In this document: positions 27,153 to 34,349 of the stretch, in pieces | Position numbering within the stretch: the first letter of the stretch is position 1 | How the letters are laid out: each line of letters opens with the position of its first letter | Source: Streptomyces sp. ISL-96 | Lineage (GTDB): Bacteria; Actinomycetota; Actinomycetes; Streptomycetales; Streptomycetaceae | Direction of reading: 5' to 3' | Assembly (NCBI RefSeq): GCF_018614035.1 | Contig: NZ_JAGGPA010000001.1 | Coordinates: 186,001-250,000, forward strand | Length of the DNA: 64,000 bases | Program-made: the position numbers and the translations under genes | The notes under the pieces: generated by a model | Told to the model about the DNA's origin: nothing | Databases searched by the model: none | What the model saw: only the letters and a program-made list of their open reading frames with translations

Positions 27153-28532
27153 GTGCCCTACTTCGACGCCGCCTCCTCAGCCCCGCTGCACCCCGTCGCC
27201 CGGCAGGCCCTGCTGGCCGCGCTCGACGAGGGATGGGCCGACCCTTCCCGTCTCTACCGCGAGGGGCGGCGCGCCAGGATGCTGCTCGACGCGGCGAGGG
27301 AGGCGGCGGCGGAAGCGGTGGGCTGCCGACCCGACGAGCTGGTATTCACCTCTTCCGGCACCCGCGCGGTGCACACCGGGATCGCCGGCGCACTGGCCGC
27401 CCGCCGACGTGTCGGCCGCCACCTGGTCGTCTCCGCCGTGGAGCACTCCTCGGTGCTTCACTCGGCCGCCGAGCACGAGGCGGCGGGCGGTACGACGACC
27501 GAGGTCCCGGTGGACCGAGCGGGCCGGGTGGACCCGGCGGCGTACGCCCAAGCCCTTCGCGCCGACACCGCGCTGGCCTGCCTGCAGTCGGCCAACCACG
27601 AGGTCGGCACCGAGCAGCCGGTGGCCGAAATCGCACAGGAGTGCCGGGCGGTGGGTGTGCCGCTGCTGGTGGACGCGGCGCAGTCGCTGGCGTGGGGACC
27701 GGTGGAGGGCGACTGGTCGCTACTCACGGCGAGTGCGCACAAATGGGGCGGACCGGCGGGGGTCGGGCTGCTGGTCGTACGCAAGGGCGTGCGGTTCGCG
27801 GCACAAGGGCCCGCCGACGAGCGGGAGTCCGGGCGGGCGGCCGGCTTCGAGAACCTGCCCGCGATCGTGGCGGCGGCCGCGTCGTTGCGGGCCGTACGGG
27901 CGGAGGCGGCCGCCGAGGCGGTGCGGCTGCGGGCACTGGTGGACCGGATCCGCGCGCGGGTGCCGGAGCTCGTACCGGATGTGGAGGTGGTCGGCGATCC
28001 GGTGCGGCGGCTGCCGCACGTGGTCACCTTCTCGTGTCTGTACGTCGACGGGGAGACGCTGCTGCACGAGCTGGACCTGGCCGGTTTCTCCGTATCGTCC
28101 GGTTCGTCGTGCACGAGCAGCACGCTCACTCCGAGCCATGTGCTGCGGGCGATGGGGGTACTGACGGAGGGCAACGTCCGGATTTCACTCCCGCCGGGGA
28201 CTGCGCCGCAGGACGTGGACCGCTTCCTGGAGGTGCTGCCGGGGGCGGTGGCGGGGGTGCGGGAGCGGCTGGGGGCGCCGGTCGAGTCTTCGGGGCCGGC
28301 CGAGGCGGAGTCGCTGGTCGTGGACTCGCTCGGCAAGCGGTGTCCGATCCCGGTGATCGAGCTGGCGAAGGTGATCGGCGATGTGCCGGTCGGGGGGACG
28401 GTGACTGTCCTGTCGGACGACGAGGCGGCTCGGCTGGACATTCCGGCGTGGTGCGGGATGCGGGGGCAGGAGTACATGGGCGAGCGCCCGGCGGAGCGGG
28501 GCGCGGCGTACGTGGTGCGGCGCGTGAGCTGA
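27153..28532 (+). CDS. Cysteine desulfurase fused to C-terminal TusA-like sulfur carrier
   Basis: 459 residues. Residues 1 to about 380 are an IscS/NifS-type PLP enzyme: VFTSSGTRAVHTGIAG, SANHEVGTEQP, LLVDAAQSLAW, SAHKWGGPAGVGLL (PLP Lys near 197) and SSGSSCTSSTLTPSHVLRAMG with the active Cys near 319. Residues about 384-459 are a TusA domain with KRCPIPVIELAKV, whose Cys can accept persulfide from the same chain. The GTG start has TAGCGT 6 nt upstream, suggesting a leaderless mRNA. It lies where M. tuberculosis carries asnB. The final acceptor (tRNA thiolation, molybdopterin or other) is unknown. Confidence 0.92.
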   Translation: MPYFDAASSAPLHPVARQALLAALDEGWADPSRLYREGRRARMLLDAAREAAAEAVGCRPDELVFTSSGTRAVHTGIAGALAARRRVGRHLVVSAVEHSSVLHSAAEHEAAGGTTTEVPVDRAGRVDPAAYAQALRADTALACLQSANHEVGTEQPVAEIAQECRAVGVPLLVDAAQSLAWGPVEGDWSLLTASAHKWGGPAGVGLLVVRKGVRFAAQGPADERESGRAAGFENLPAIVAAAASLRAVRAEAAAEAVRLRALVDRIRARVPELVPDVEVVGDPVRRLPHVVTFSCLYVDGETLLHELDLAGFSVSSGSSCTSSTLTPSHVLRAMGVLTEGNVRISLPPGTAPQDVDRFLEVLPGAVAGVRERLGAPVESSGPAEAESLVVDSLGKRCPIPVIELAKVIGDVPVGGTVTVLSDDEAARLDIPAWCGMRGQEYMGERPAERGAAYVVRRVS

Positions 28533-28543
28533 CGGGTGCCGGC

Positions 28544-28576
28544 CGCCGGACGGGCTCCTATGGAGCCCGTCCGGCG
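28544..28576 (+). terminator. Terminator after desulfurase-TusA gene
   Basis: A 15-bp perfect stem (28544-28558 with 28562-28576) with a 3-nt loop. The right arm is also the start of a Streptomyces dispersed palindromic repeat. Confidence 0.85.
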
Positions 28577-28600
28577 ATTGAGGAGCGGGGTCTGGGGCAG
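28562..28600 (+). repeat. Streptomyces dispersed palindromic repeat, copy A
   Basis: Contains TCCGGCGATTGAGGAGCGGG followed by GTCTGGGGCAGCG, nearly identical to copy B on the minus strand at 54914-54956 and related to copy C at 43704-43724. This type of element occurs many times between genes in Streptomyces chromosomes. Confidence 0.75.
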
Positions 28601-28617
28601 CGGCCCGGCCCCAGGGG

Positions 28618-29592
28618 TCACGCCAGGTGCGCGTGGACCTCTTGCGCCGCCGCGTGGCCGTACGCCTTCGTGAAGCGGTCCATGAAATTGGCGCGGCGCA
28701 GCGTGTACTCCTGCGTGCCCAGCGTCTCGATCACCAGCGTCGCCAGCATGCACCCGACCTGCGCGGCGCGCTCAAGGCCGACGCCCCAGGCGAGCCCGGA
28801 CAGGAACCCGGCACGGAACGCGTCGCCGACGCCGGTCGGGTCGACCTTGCCGTCCTCCTCGGGGCAGCCGACGACCACCGGCTCGTCCCCGACGCGCTCG
28901 ATGCGCACACCCCGCGAGCCAAGGGTGGTGACGCGGTGGCCGACCTTGCCGAGGATCTGCTCGTCCGTCCAGCCGGTCTTGGACTCGATGAGCCCCTTCT
29001 CGTACTCGTTGGAGAAGAGGTACGTCGCACCGTCGAGCAGCGTGCGGATGTCGTCCCCCGTCATGCGGGCGATCTGCTGCGAGAAGTCCGCCGCGAACGG
29101 GATGGACCGGGTCTTGCACTCCTCCGTATGACGCAGCATCGCCTCGGGGTCGTCCGCGCCGATCAGGACGAGGTCCAGGCCGCCCACGCGCTCGGCGACC
29201 GCCTGGAGCTCGATCTGGCGGGCCTCGCTCATCGCGCCCGTATAGAAGGAGCCGATCTGGTTGTGGTCGGCGTCGGTGGTGCACACGAAGCGGGCGGTGT
29301 GCAGCACCTCGGAGATGCGCACCGAGCCGGTGTCCACTCCGTGCCGGTCGAGCCACGCGCGGTACTCGTCGAAGTCCGAGCCGGCCGCGCCGACCAGGAT
29401 CGGCGCCGTGCCGAGCTGGCCCATGCCGAAGCAGATGTTGGCGCCGACACCACCCCGGCGTACGTCGAGGTTGTCGACCAGGAAGGAGAGCGAAACCGTG
29501 TGCAGCTGGTCCGCGACCAGCTGGTCGGCGAAGCGGCCGGGGAAGGTCATGAGGTGGTCGGTGGCGATGGAGCCGGTGACTGCGATACGCAC
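28618..29592 (-). CDS. adoK: Adenosine kinase, PfkB family
   Basis: 324-residue PfkB-fold sugar kinase. The N-terminus IAVTGSIATDHLMTFPGRF, the SLSFLVDNLDVRRGGVGANI segment, HTEECKTRSIPFAADFSQQ and the anion hole/catalytic DPTGVGDAFRAGF are very close to M. tuberculosis adenosine kinase Rv2202c as I recall it, and the gene lies in the same neighbourhood. It phosphorylates adenosine to AMP in purine salvage. The GTG at 29592 is preceded by AGGAG at 10 nt. Confidence 0.93.
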   Translation of the reverse strand: MRIAVTGSIATDHLMTFPGRFADQLVADQLHTVSLSFLVDNLDVRRGGVGANICFGMGQLGTAPILVGAAGSDFDEYRAWLDRHGVDTGSVRISEVLHTARFVCTTDADHNQIGSFYTGAMSEARQIELQAVAERVGGLDLVLIGADDPEAMLRHTEECKTRSIPFAADFSQQIARMTGDDIRTLLDGATYLFSNEYEKGLIESKTGWTDEQILGKVGHRVTTLGSRGVRIERVGDEPVVVGCPEEDGKVDPTGVGDAFRAGFLSGLAWGVGLERAAQVGCMLATLVIETLGTQEYTLRRANFMDRFTKAYGHAAAQEVHAHLA

Positions 29593-29621
29593 GACGAGGA
29601 CGCTCCTGTGAAGGGGTGGCG

Positions 29622-29694
29622 TTGACAGTTCACGTTACCTGGTCGTAGCCCTCTCGCACTAAGCGGCAAAACTACCCAATAGTAGGGCTTTTTT
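29622..29694 (+). promoter_or_regulatory. Candidate promoter with early T-run hairpin
   Basis: TTGACA (29622-29627), an 18-nt spacer and TAGCCC (29646-29651) face rightwards. About 15 bp later an AT-rich segment with a weak hairpin (CTAC at 29670s with GTAG) runs into six T residues, which could attenuate transcription before the small gene at 29772. Confidence 0.3.
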
Positions 29695-29771
29695 ACGGAC
29701 GTGCCTGCTGCCTACGGTGCCAGCATCAGGTCCGCAGCGTGGCGGACCCCAGAGCTACGGGAGCATCCCGC

Positions 29772-29984
29772 ATGCAGAAGCACAGCGTTACGTCGTCCGC
29801 CCGCGCCGCCGAGCAGGACGGCGGCCTGGAGGAACTGCGCGGGGACTGCGCAAGGATGGTCCCGCACTGGGCCGTGCCCGCGACGGCCGCTTCCGCGCCC
29901 GTGCCGGCCTCGCTCATCCACGGCATCACCGTGCCGCCCGCGTCGGCGCGCCTGGTGGGCGGCATGTCCGAATACGGGGGCTGA
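29772..29984 (+). CDS. Small hypothetical protein
   Basis: 70 residues beginning MQKHSVTSSARAAEQDGG and ending with ASARLVGGMSEYGG. No signal peptide, membrane helix or known motif. A GGGAG ribosome site lies 7-11 nt before the ATG but inside a short CGGGA/TCCCG hairpin, so initiation might be structured. Codon third positions are GC-rich as in real genes. I do not recognise a family. Confidence 0.5.
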   Translation: MQKHSVTSSARAAEQDGGLEELRGDCARMVPHWAVPATAASAPVPASLIHGITVPPASARLVGGMSEYGG

Positions 29985-30127
29985 TCCCGGACCCCGAGGC
30001 GCACGAGGGGAGTACGCGGGGAGTACGAGGGGAACCGCACGCTCCCCCGCTCCGTCCCACCGGTGTCCCCCGTAAAGGGGAGACGACATACGGCACAGGA
30101 CGGCAGAGCAGCCGAAGGAGCGATGCG

Positions 30128-31594
30128 GTGAGCACCGAGCGACCGGAAGAGGAAGAGGGCGCGGCCGGCGTCCGCAGGCGGCGTTCTCCGCTGGCTGCCG
30201 CCTCAGTGGCCGCAGCGGTGCTGCTGGCCGGGGGCGGCGCCGCCTACTGGGCGTCGACCGCCGCGGACGGCGGAGGCAGCGGTACGAGGAGCGGACCGGC
30301 GGCGGGCGACGGCACGACGCCGCCGCCGCTCAACCTCGACGGCCATACGGACGGCAGCGCGCCGGGCATCGCCCCCGGCGAACCCGACCCGCACGGCGGG
30401 GTGACCTACCGCGCCGAGGGGAAGCTGCCCCAGGGGCCCGGTTCCGCCCACGTGTACCGGGCGTCGGGCGCGGTCACCGAGGCGGAGGTGGCACGGCTGG
30501 CGAAGGCACTCGGCGTACCGGGCAAGCCGCGCGTCGAGGGCACCGCCTGGAAGGTCGGGGTGACCAAGGACGGCTCGGGGCCCGTGCTCCAGGTCAACAA
30601 GCAGGCGCCGGGCACCTGGACGTTCGCGAAGTACGGGCCGGGCGGCAGCGACAACTGCGCCAAGGCCGACAAGTGCCCCGACACCTCCTACCGGCCCGGC
30701 GGCGAGGGGCCCGCGGTGAGCGAGAAGGCCGCGAAGGAGGCGGCGGCGCCCGTGCTGAAGGCGCTGGGCCAGGACGACGCCAAGCTGGACGCCCGCCAAC
30801 TGATGGGCGCGGTACGGGTGGTGAACGCCGACCCCGAGGTGGGCGGGCTGCCGACGTACGGCTGGGCGACCGGTATCCAGATCGGCTCCGACGGGCAACC
30901 GGTCGGCGGCAGCGGGCAGTTGAAGAGCCTGACCAGGGGCGCCGAGTATCCGGTCATCAGCGCCGACGAGGCGCTGAAGCAGCTGAACAAGGCCGGGCAG
31001 GGTGCCGGCAAGACCGGCATCGGTGGTTGCGCCACGCCCGTGCCGCACGGCGACAAGGGCAACGAGGGCGACGCGGCTCAGTCGCCTTGCGAGCCGGACG
31101 GCGGGCAGCCGCCGGCCCCGCCGGAGCCCGTGGCCGTGGGCGGGGCGGTCTTCGGGCTGGCCGCACAGTACGTCGACGGGCGGCAGGCGCTCGTACCCTC
31201 GTGGCTCTTCGAGGTGAAGCCCGGGGGCGGCGCGCAGCCGTTCACGATCACGCACCCCGCGGTCGATCCCGACTACCTGGCCAAGCCGCCCGCCTCACCG
31301 GCTCCGCCCGAGAGCGGCAAGCCGTCGGCGGAGCCGCGGCAGGTCCAGTCGTACAGCGCCGACGGGCGCAAGCTCACCCTGCACTTCTGGGGCGGCGTGT
31401 GCAGCGACTACGCGGCGAAGGCGACCGAGGAGAACGGGGCGGTGAAGGTGAAGATCACCGAGACCAATCCGGACCCCGGGCGGGCCTGCATCCTGATCGC
31501 CAAGGAGCTGAAGGAGACGGTGACGCTCGACAAGCCGCTGGACGGCCGGAAGGTCGTGGACTCGCGGAGCGGTGAGGCCGTGCCGCGCGCGTAG
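30128..31594 (+). CDS. Large single-pass membrane protein with extracellular domain
   Basis: 488 residues: a short acidic then Arg-rich cytoplasmic N-terminus (GVRRRRSPLAAASVAAAVLL), one membrane helix, and a long extracellular part with Gly/Ser/Pro linker, several regions of beta-rich character and two Cys-containing segments (DNCAKADKCPDTSY; GGCATPVPHGDK). GTG at 30128 follows GAAGGAG at 7 nt; the ATG five bases earlier runs into a stop at once. Similar proteins are annotated in Streptomyces only as large membrane proteins. Function unknown; possibly an anti-sigma-like or envelope sensor, without direct support. Confidence 0.8.
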   Translation: MSTERPEEEEGAAGVRRRRSPLAAASVAAAVLLAGGGAAYWASTAADGGGSGTRSGPAAGDGTTPPPLNLDGHTDGSAPGIAPGEPDPHGGVTYRAEGKLPQGPGSAHVYRASGAVTEAEVARLAKALGVPGKPRVEGTAWKVGVTKDGSGPVLQVNKQAPGTWTFAKYGPGGSDNCAKADKCPDTSYRPGGEGPAVSEKAAKEAAAPVLKALGQDDAKLDARQLMGAVRVVNADPEVGGLPTYGWATGIQIGSDGQPVGGSGQLKSLTRGAEYPVISADEALKQLNKAGQGAGKTGIGGCATPVPHGDKGNEGDAAQSPCEPDGGQPPAPPEPVAVGGAVFGLAAQYVDGRQALVPSWLFEVKPGGGAQPFTITHPAVDPDYLAKPPASPAPPESGKPSAEPRQVQSYSADGRKLTLHFWGGVCSDYAAKATEENGAVKVKITETNPDPGRACILIAKELKETVTLDKPLDGRKVVDSRSGEAVPRA

Positions 31595-31613
31595 GGCCGT
31601 ACGTGCGCGTACG

Positions 31614-31652
31614 AAGAAGGCGGCGGTCCCGGTCCGGGGCCGCCGCCTTCTT
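31614..31652. terminator. Bidirectional terminator
   Basis: A 13-bp stem (31614-31626 with 31640-31652) with A-rich left end and T-rich right end, between the convergent membrane-protein gene and erpA. Confidence 0.85.
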
Positions 31653-31665
31653 TCGCTGCGAGTTC

Positions 31666-32022
31666 TCAGCTGAACGAGTCGCCGCAGGCGCAGGAGCCCG
31701 TGGCGTTCGGGTTGTCGATCGTGAAGCCCTGCTTCTCGATGGTGTCGACGAAGTCGATGGAGGCACCGCCCAGGTACGGGGCGCTCATGCGGTCGGTGAC
31801 GACCTTGACGCCGTCGAAGTCCTTGACGACGTCGCCGTCGAGCGAGCGCTCGTCGAAGAAGAGCTGGTACCGCAGGCCCGAGCAGCCACCGGGCTGGACG
31901 GCCACGCGCAGCGCCAGGTCCTCCCGGCCTTCCTGGTCCAGCAGGGCCTTGACCTTGGAGGCGGCGGCGTCGGACAGGAGAATGCCGTCGCTCACGGTGG
32001 TCTTGTCGTCCTGAACGGACAT
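31666..32022 (-). CDS. erpA: Iron-sulfur cluster insertion protein ErpA (HesB/IscA family)
   Basis: 118-residue A-type Fe-S carrier. The three conserved cysteines are in QPGGCSGLRY and the C-terminal GSCACGDSF. It delivers Fe-S clusters to client proteins; the neighbouring nadA product needs a 4Fe-4S cluster. It diverges from nadA and corresponds to M. tuberculosis Rv2204c. Confidence 0.93.
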   Translation of the reverse strand: MSVQDDKTTVSDGILLSDAAASKVKALLDQEGREDLALRVAVQPGGCSGLRYQLFFDERSLDGDVVKDFDGVKVVTDRMSAPYLGGASIDFVDTIEKQGFTIDNPNATGSCACGDSFS

Positions 32023-32193
32023 CTACATCTCTCCCGGGTTGTACGGACTGCTTGCCGACCTGTGCAACCGGCGCGGCCGCGGATTCATTCCAGGCCTGAG
32101 CGCCTGTCTTCTCCATTCATGCTCGCACACCGCCATCCGCAGCGGCACGGCGCGCGCGGCGACGGGAATTCGTCACATCGACGACATCGTCGT

Positions 32194-32240
32194 CGTCAAA
32201 GTGACGTGAAGCGGTTATGATAGATAACGTCAAATCGACG
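32194..32240 (+). promoter_or_regulatory. nadA promoter with paired operator-like inverted repeats
   Basis: A TATGAT -10 box (32216-32221) is flanked by two related 13-bp inverted repeats, CGTCAAAGTGACG (32194-32206) and CGTCAAATCGACG (32228-32240). A third repeat, GTTAT-GATAG-ATAAC (32214-32228), covers the -10 box. The arrangement suggests a repressor that blocks nadA, as seen for NAD synthesis genes elsewhere. Confidence 0.5.
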
Positions 32241-32275
32241 AAAAGTGTGTTCGCAGACAAGAAAGGGTGCGTGTC

Positions 32276-33454
32276 GTGACCACCGCCCAGCCACTGGATG
32301 TCCAGCCGTCGCCGCTCGCTCTGCTGCTGCTCGGCCGTGAGGCCGACACCAAGAGCGAGCGGGGTGTCGACTGCCCCGGCGACCTGCCGTCCCCCTCCGA
32401 CCCGCACCTGGTCGAGCGCGCCCGCGCCGCCAAGGAAAAGCTCGGGGACAAGGTCTTCATCCTCGGTCACCACTACCAGCGTGACGAGGTCATCCAGTTC
32501 GCCGATGTCACCGGGGACTCCTTCAAACTGGCCAAGGACGCGGCCGCCAAGCCGGAGGCCGAGTACATCGTCTTCTGCGGCGTGCACTTCATGGCCGAGT
32601 CCGCGGACATCCTCACCTCCGACGACCAGAAGGTCGTACTCCCCGACCTGGCGGCCGGCTGCTCGATGGCCGACATGGCCACCGCCGAGCAGGTCGCCGA
32701 GTGCTGGGACGTACTGACCGAGGCCGGAGTGGCCGAGCAGGTCGTGCCCGTCTCGTACATGAACTCCTCCGCCGACATCAAGGCGTTCACCGGCAAGCAC
32801 GGCGGCACGATCTGTACGTCGTCGAACGCCAAGCGCGCGCTGGACTGGGCCTTCGAGCAGGGCGAGAAGGTCCTTTTTCTGCCCGACCAGCACCTCGGGC
32901 GCAACACCGCCGTGCGCGACATGGGCATGTCGCTGGACGACTGCGTGCTCTACAACCCGCACAAGCCGAACGGCGGCCTGACCGTCGAGCAGCTGCGGAA
33001 CGCGAAGATGATCCTGTGGCGCGGGCACTGCTCGGTGCACGGCCGCTTCTCGGTCGAGTCCGTCAATGACGTGCGCGAGCGCATCCCGGGCGTCAACGTC
33101 CTCGTGCACCCCGAGTGCAAGCACGAGGTCGTGGCGGCCGCGGACTACGTCGGATCGACGGAGTACATCATCAAGGCGCTGGAGGCGGCCCCGGCCGGCT
33201 CCAAGTGGGCCATCGGCACCGAGCTCAACCTGGTGCGCCGGCTCGCCAACCGGTTCGCGGCCGAGGACAAGGAAGTCGTCTTCCTCGACAAGACGGTCTG
33301 CTTCTGCTCGACCATGAACCGCATCGACCTGCCGCACCTGGTGTGGACCCTGGAATCGCTGGCCGAGGGCAACCTGGTCAACCGCATCGAGGTCGACCGC
33401 GAGACCGAGCAGTTCGCGAAGCTCGCGCTAGAGCGGATGCTGGCGCTGCCGTAG
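32276..33454 (+). CDS. nadA: Quinolinate synthase
   Basis: 392-residue NadA, a 4Fe-4S dehydratase that condenses iminoaspartate with dihydroxyacetone phosphate to quinolinate in de novo NAD synthesis. Conserved segments include ILGHHYQRDEVIQFAD, GDSFKLAK, FCGVHFMAE, CSMADMA, HPECKHEVV and FLDKTVCFCSTMN, with the cluster cysteines. The GTG at 32276 lies 8 nt after GAAAGGG, better than the GTG at 32267. nadB and nadC are not in the window, so nadA is separate here. Confidence 0.95.
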   Translation: MTTAQPLDVQPSPLALLLLGREADTKSERGVDCPGDLPSPSDPHLVERARAAKEKLGDKVFILGHHYQRDEVIQFADVTGDSFKLAKDAAAKPEAEYIVFCGVHFMAESADILTSDDQKVVLPDLAAGCSMADMATAEQVAECWDVLTEAGVAEQVVPVSYMNSSADIKAFTGKHGGTICTSSNAKRALDWAFEQGEKVLFLPDQHLGRNTAVRDMGMSLDDCVLYNPHKPNGGLTVEQLRNAKMILWRGHCSVHGRFSVESVNDVRERIPGVNVLVHPECKHEVVAAADYVGSTEYIIKALEAAPAGSKWAIGTELNLVRRLANRFAAEDKEVVFLDKTVCFCSTMNRIDLPHLVWTLESLAEGNLVNRIEVDRETEQFAKLALERMLALP

Positions 33455-33484
33455 CCGCCGCGTCTCCCGCTTCTCGTACGTCAA

Positions 33485-33521
33485 GGTAAGGGGCACCCCG
33501 CAATGCGGGGTGCCCCTTACC
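33485..33521 (+). terminator. Strong hairpin terminator after nadA
   Basis: A perfect 17-bp stem (33485-33501 with 33505-33521) with a 3-nt loop, 30 bp past the nadA stop. No T-tail, as is common in Streptomyces. Confidence 0.88.
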
Positions 33522-33637
33522 CGCGTTACCGGGTGCGGGACTGTGGCTTACCTGCAAGCGTGGGAGGCGATGAGTTCTGCGGCGCCCGGACGTCTACCAC
33601 TGCACAAGGCCATCAGCACCCCGGAAGGGTGAGGAAC

Positions 33638-34051
33638 ATGCAGTACATGATCCAGATGAACGTGCCCGCCGATGAGTGGGACGGCATGATGTCGTCGTTC
33701 TCCAAGGAAGACATGCTGGCGATGTTCGCGCACATGGACGCGCTCAACCAGGAGATCGGCGCGGCCGGCGAGCTCGTGGAGGCACGTGGTCTCGGCGGGC
33801 CCTCGATGGTCAAGACCGTACGGGCGACGGACGACGGCCGGGCGAAGGTGACCGACGGGCCCGCTGCGCCCGGACGCATCCTGGCCGGTTACTGGGTGGT
33901 CGACGTCAAGGACGAGGACCGTGCCCTGGAGATCGCCGCGCGGGCGTCGGCCTGTCCCGGCCCCGGGGGCAAGCCCGGAAACGATCCGGTCGAGGTGCAC
34001 GCCATCCCCGAGGGGCCGCCCGAGGTACCCGAAGCGTCTCTGATTGACTGA
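33638..34051 (+). CDS. YCII-related (DGPF-type) protein
   Basis: 137-residue ferredoxin-like protein of the YCII family, often adjacent to ECF sigma factors, though none is seen here. MQYMIQMNVPADEWDGMMSSF is a typical opening; KVTDGPAAPGRILAGYWVVDV carries the DGP signature; the C-terminus reads GNDPVEVHAIPEGPP. The ATG at 33638 follows GAGGAAC. Role unknown; some members act as lyases or regulators. Confidence 0.85.
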   Translation: MQYMIQMNVPADEWDGMMSSFSKEDMLAMFAHMDALNQEIGAAGELVEARGLGGPSMVKTVRATDDGRAKVTDGPAAPGRILAGYWVVDVKDEDRALEIAARASACPGPGGKPGNDPVEVHAIPEGPPEVPEASLID

Positions 34052-34279
34052 GCGATCCTGAGCGTTACTCAGGGCGCGAGCCGATCGTCTTCGTGCCCTG
34101 GTGCTGAACGGCCGGAGTCGTCAGTCCGCGTGGCACGTCGCTCCGGACGCTGGTCGGCCAGGTCTGACGACCCCACCGAGGAGGGTGCCCGACGTCGCCT
34201 GGGCGCCGGGCGTGTGCGTGACACTCTGCCACAGGATCACTACGTTTCGCTAATCAAGCTGGTGAGCCTGAGAAGCGGG
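34052..34279. other. Intergenic region without a supported gene
   Basis: No reading frame with a ribosome site or known motif. A moderately AT-richer stretch (34226-34260) reads GATCACTACGTTTCGCTAAT and might hold a promoter, but no matched hexamer pair is clear. Confidence 0.5.
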
Positions 34280-34319
34280 GCGAGCCCCGGCCCCCCTGGT
34301 GAGGGGAGCCGGGGCTCGC
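34280..34319 (-). terminator. Terminator downstream of RND pump gene
   Basis: A 12-bp perfect stem (34280-34291 with 34308-34319) with further inner pairing, 30 bp past the stop at 34350. Confidence 0.82.
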
Positions 34320-34349
34320 TGCTGTGCGGGATCAGGTGTCGTACGCCGA

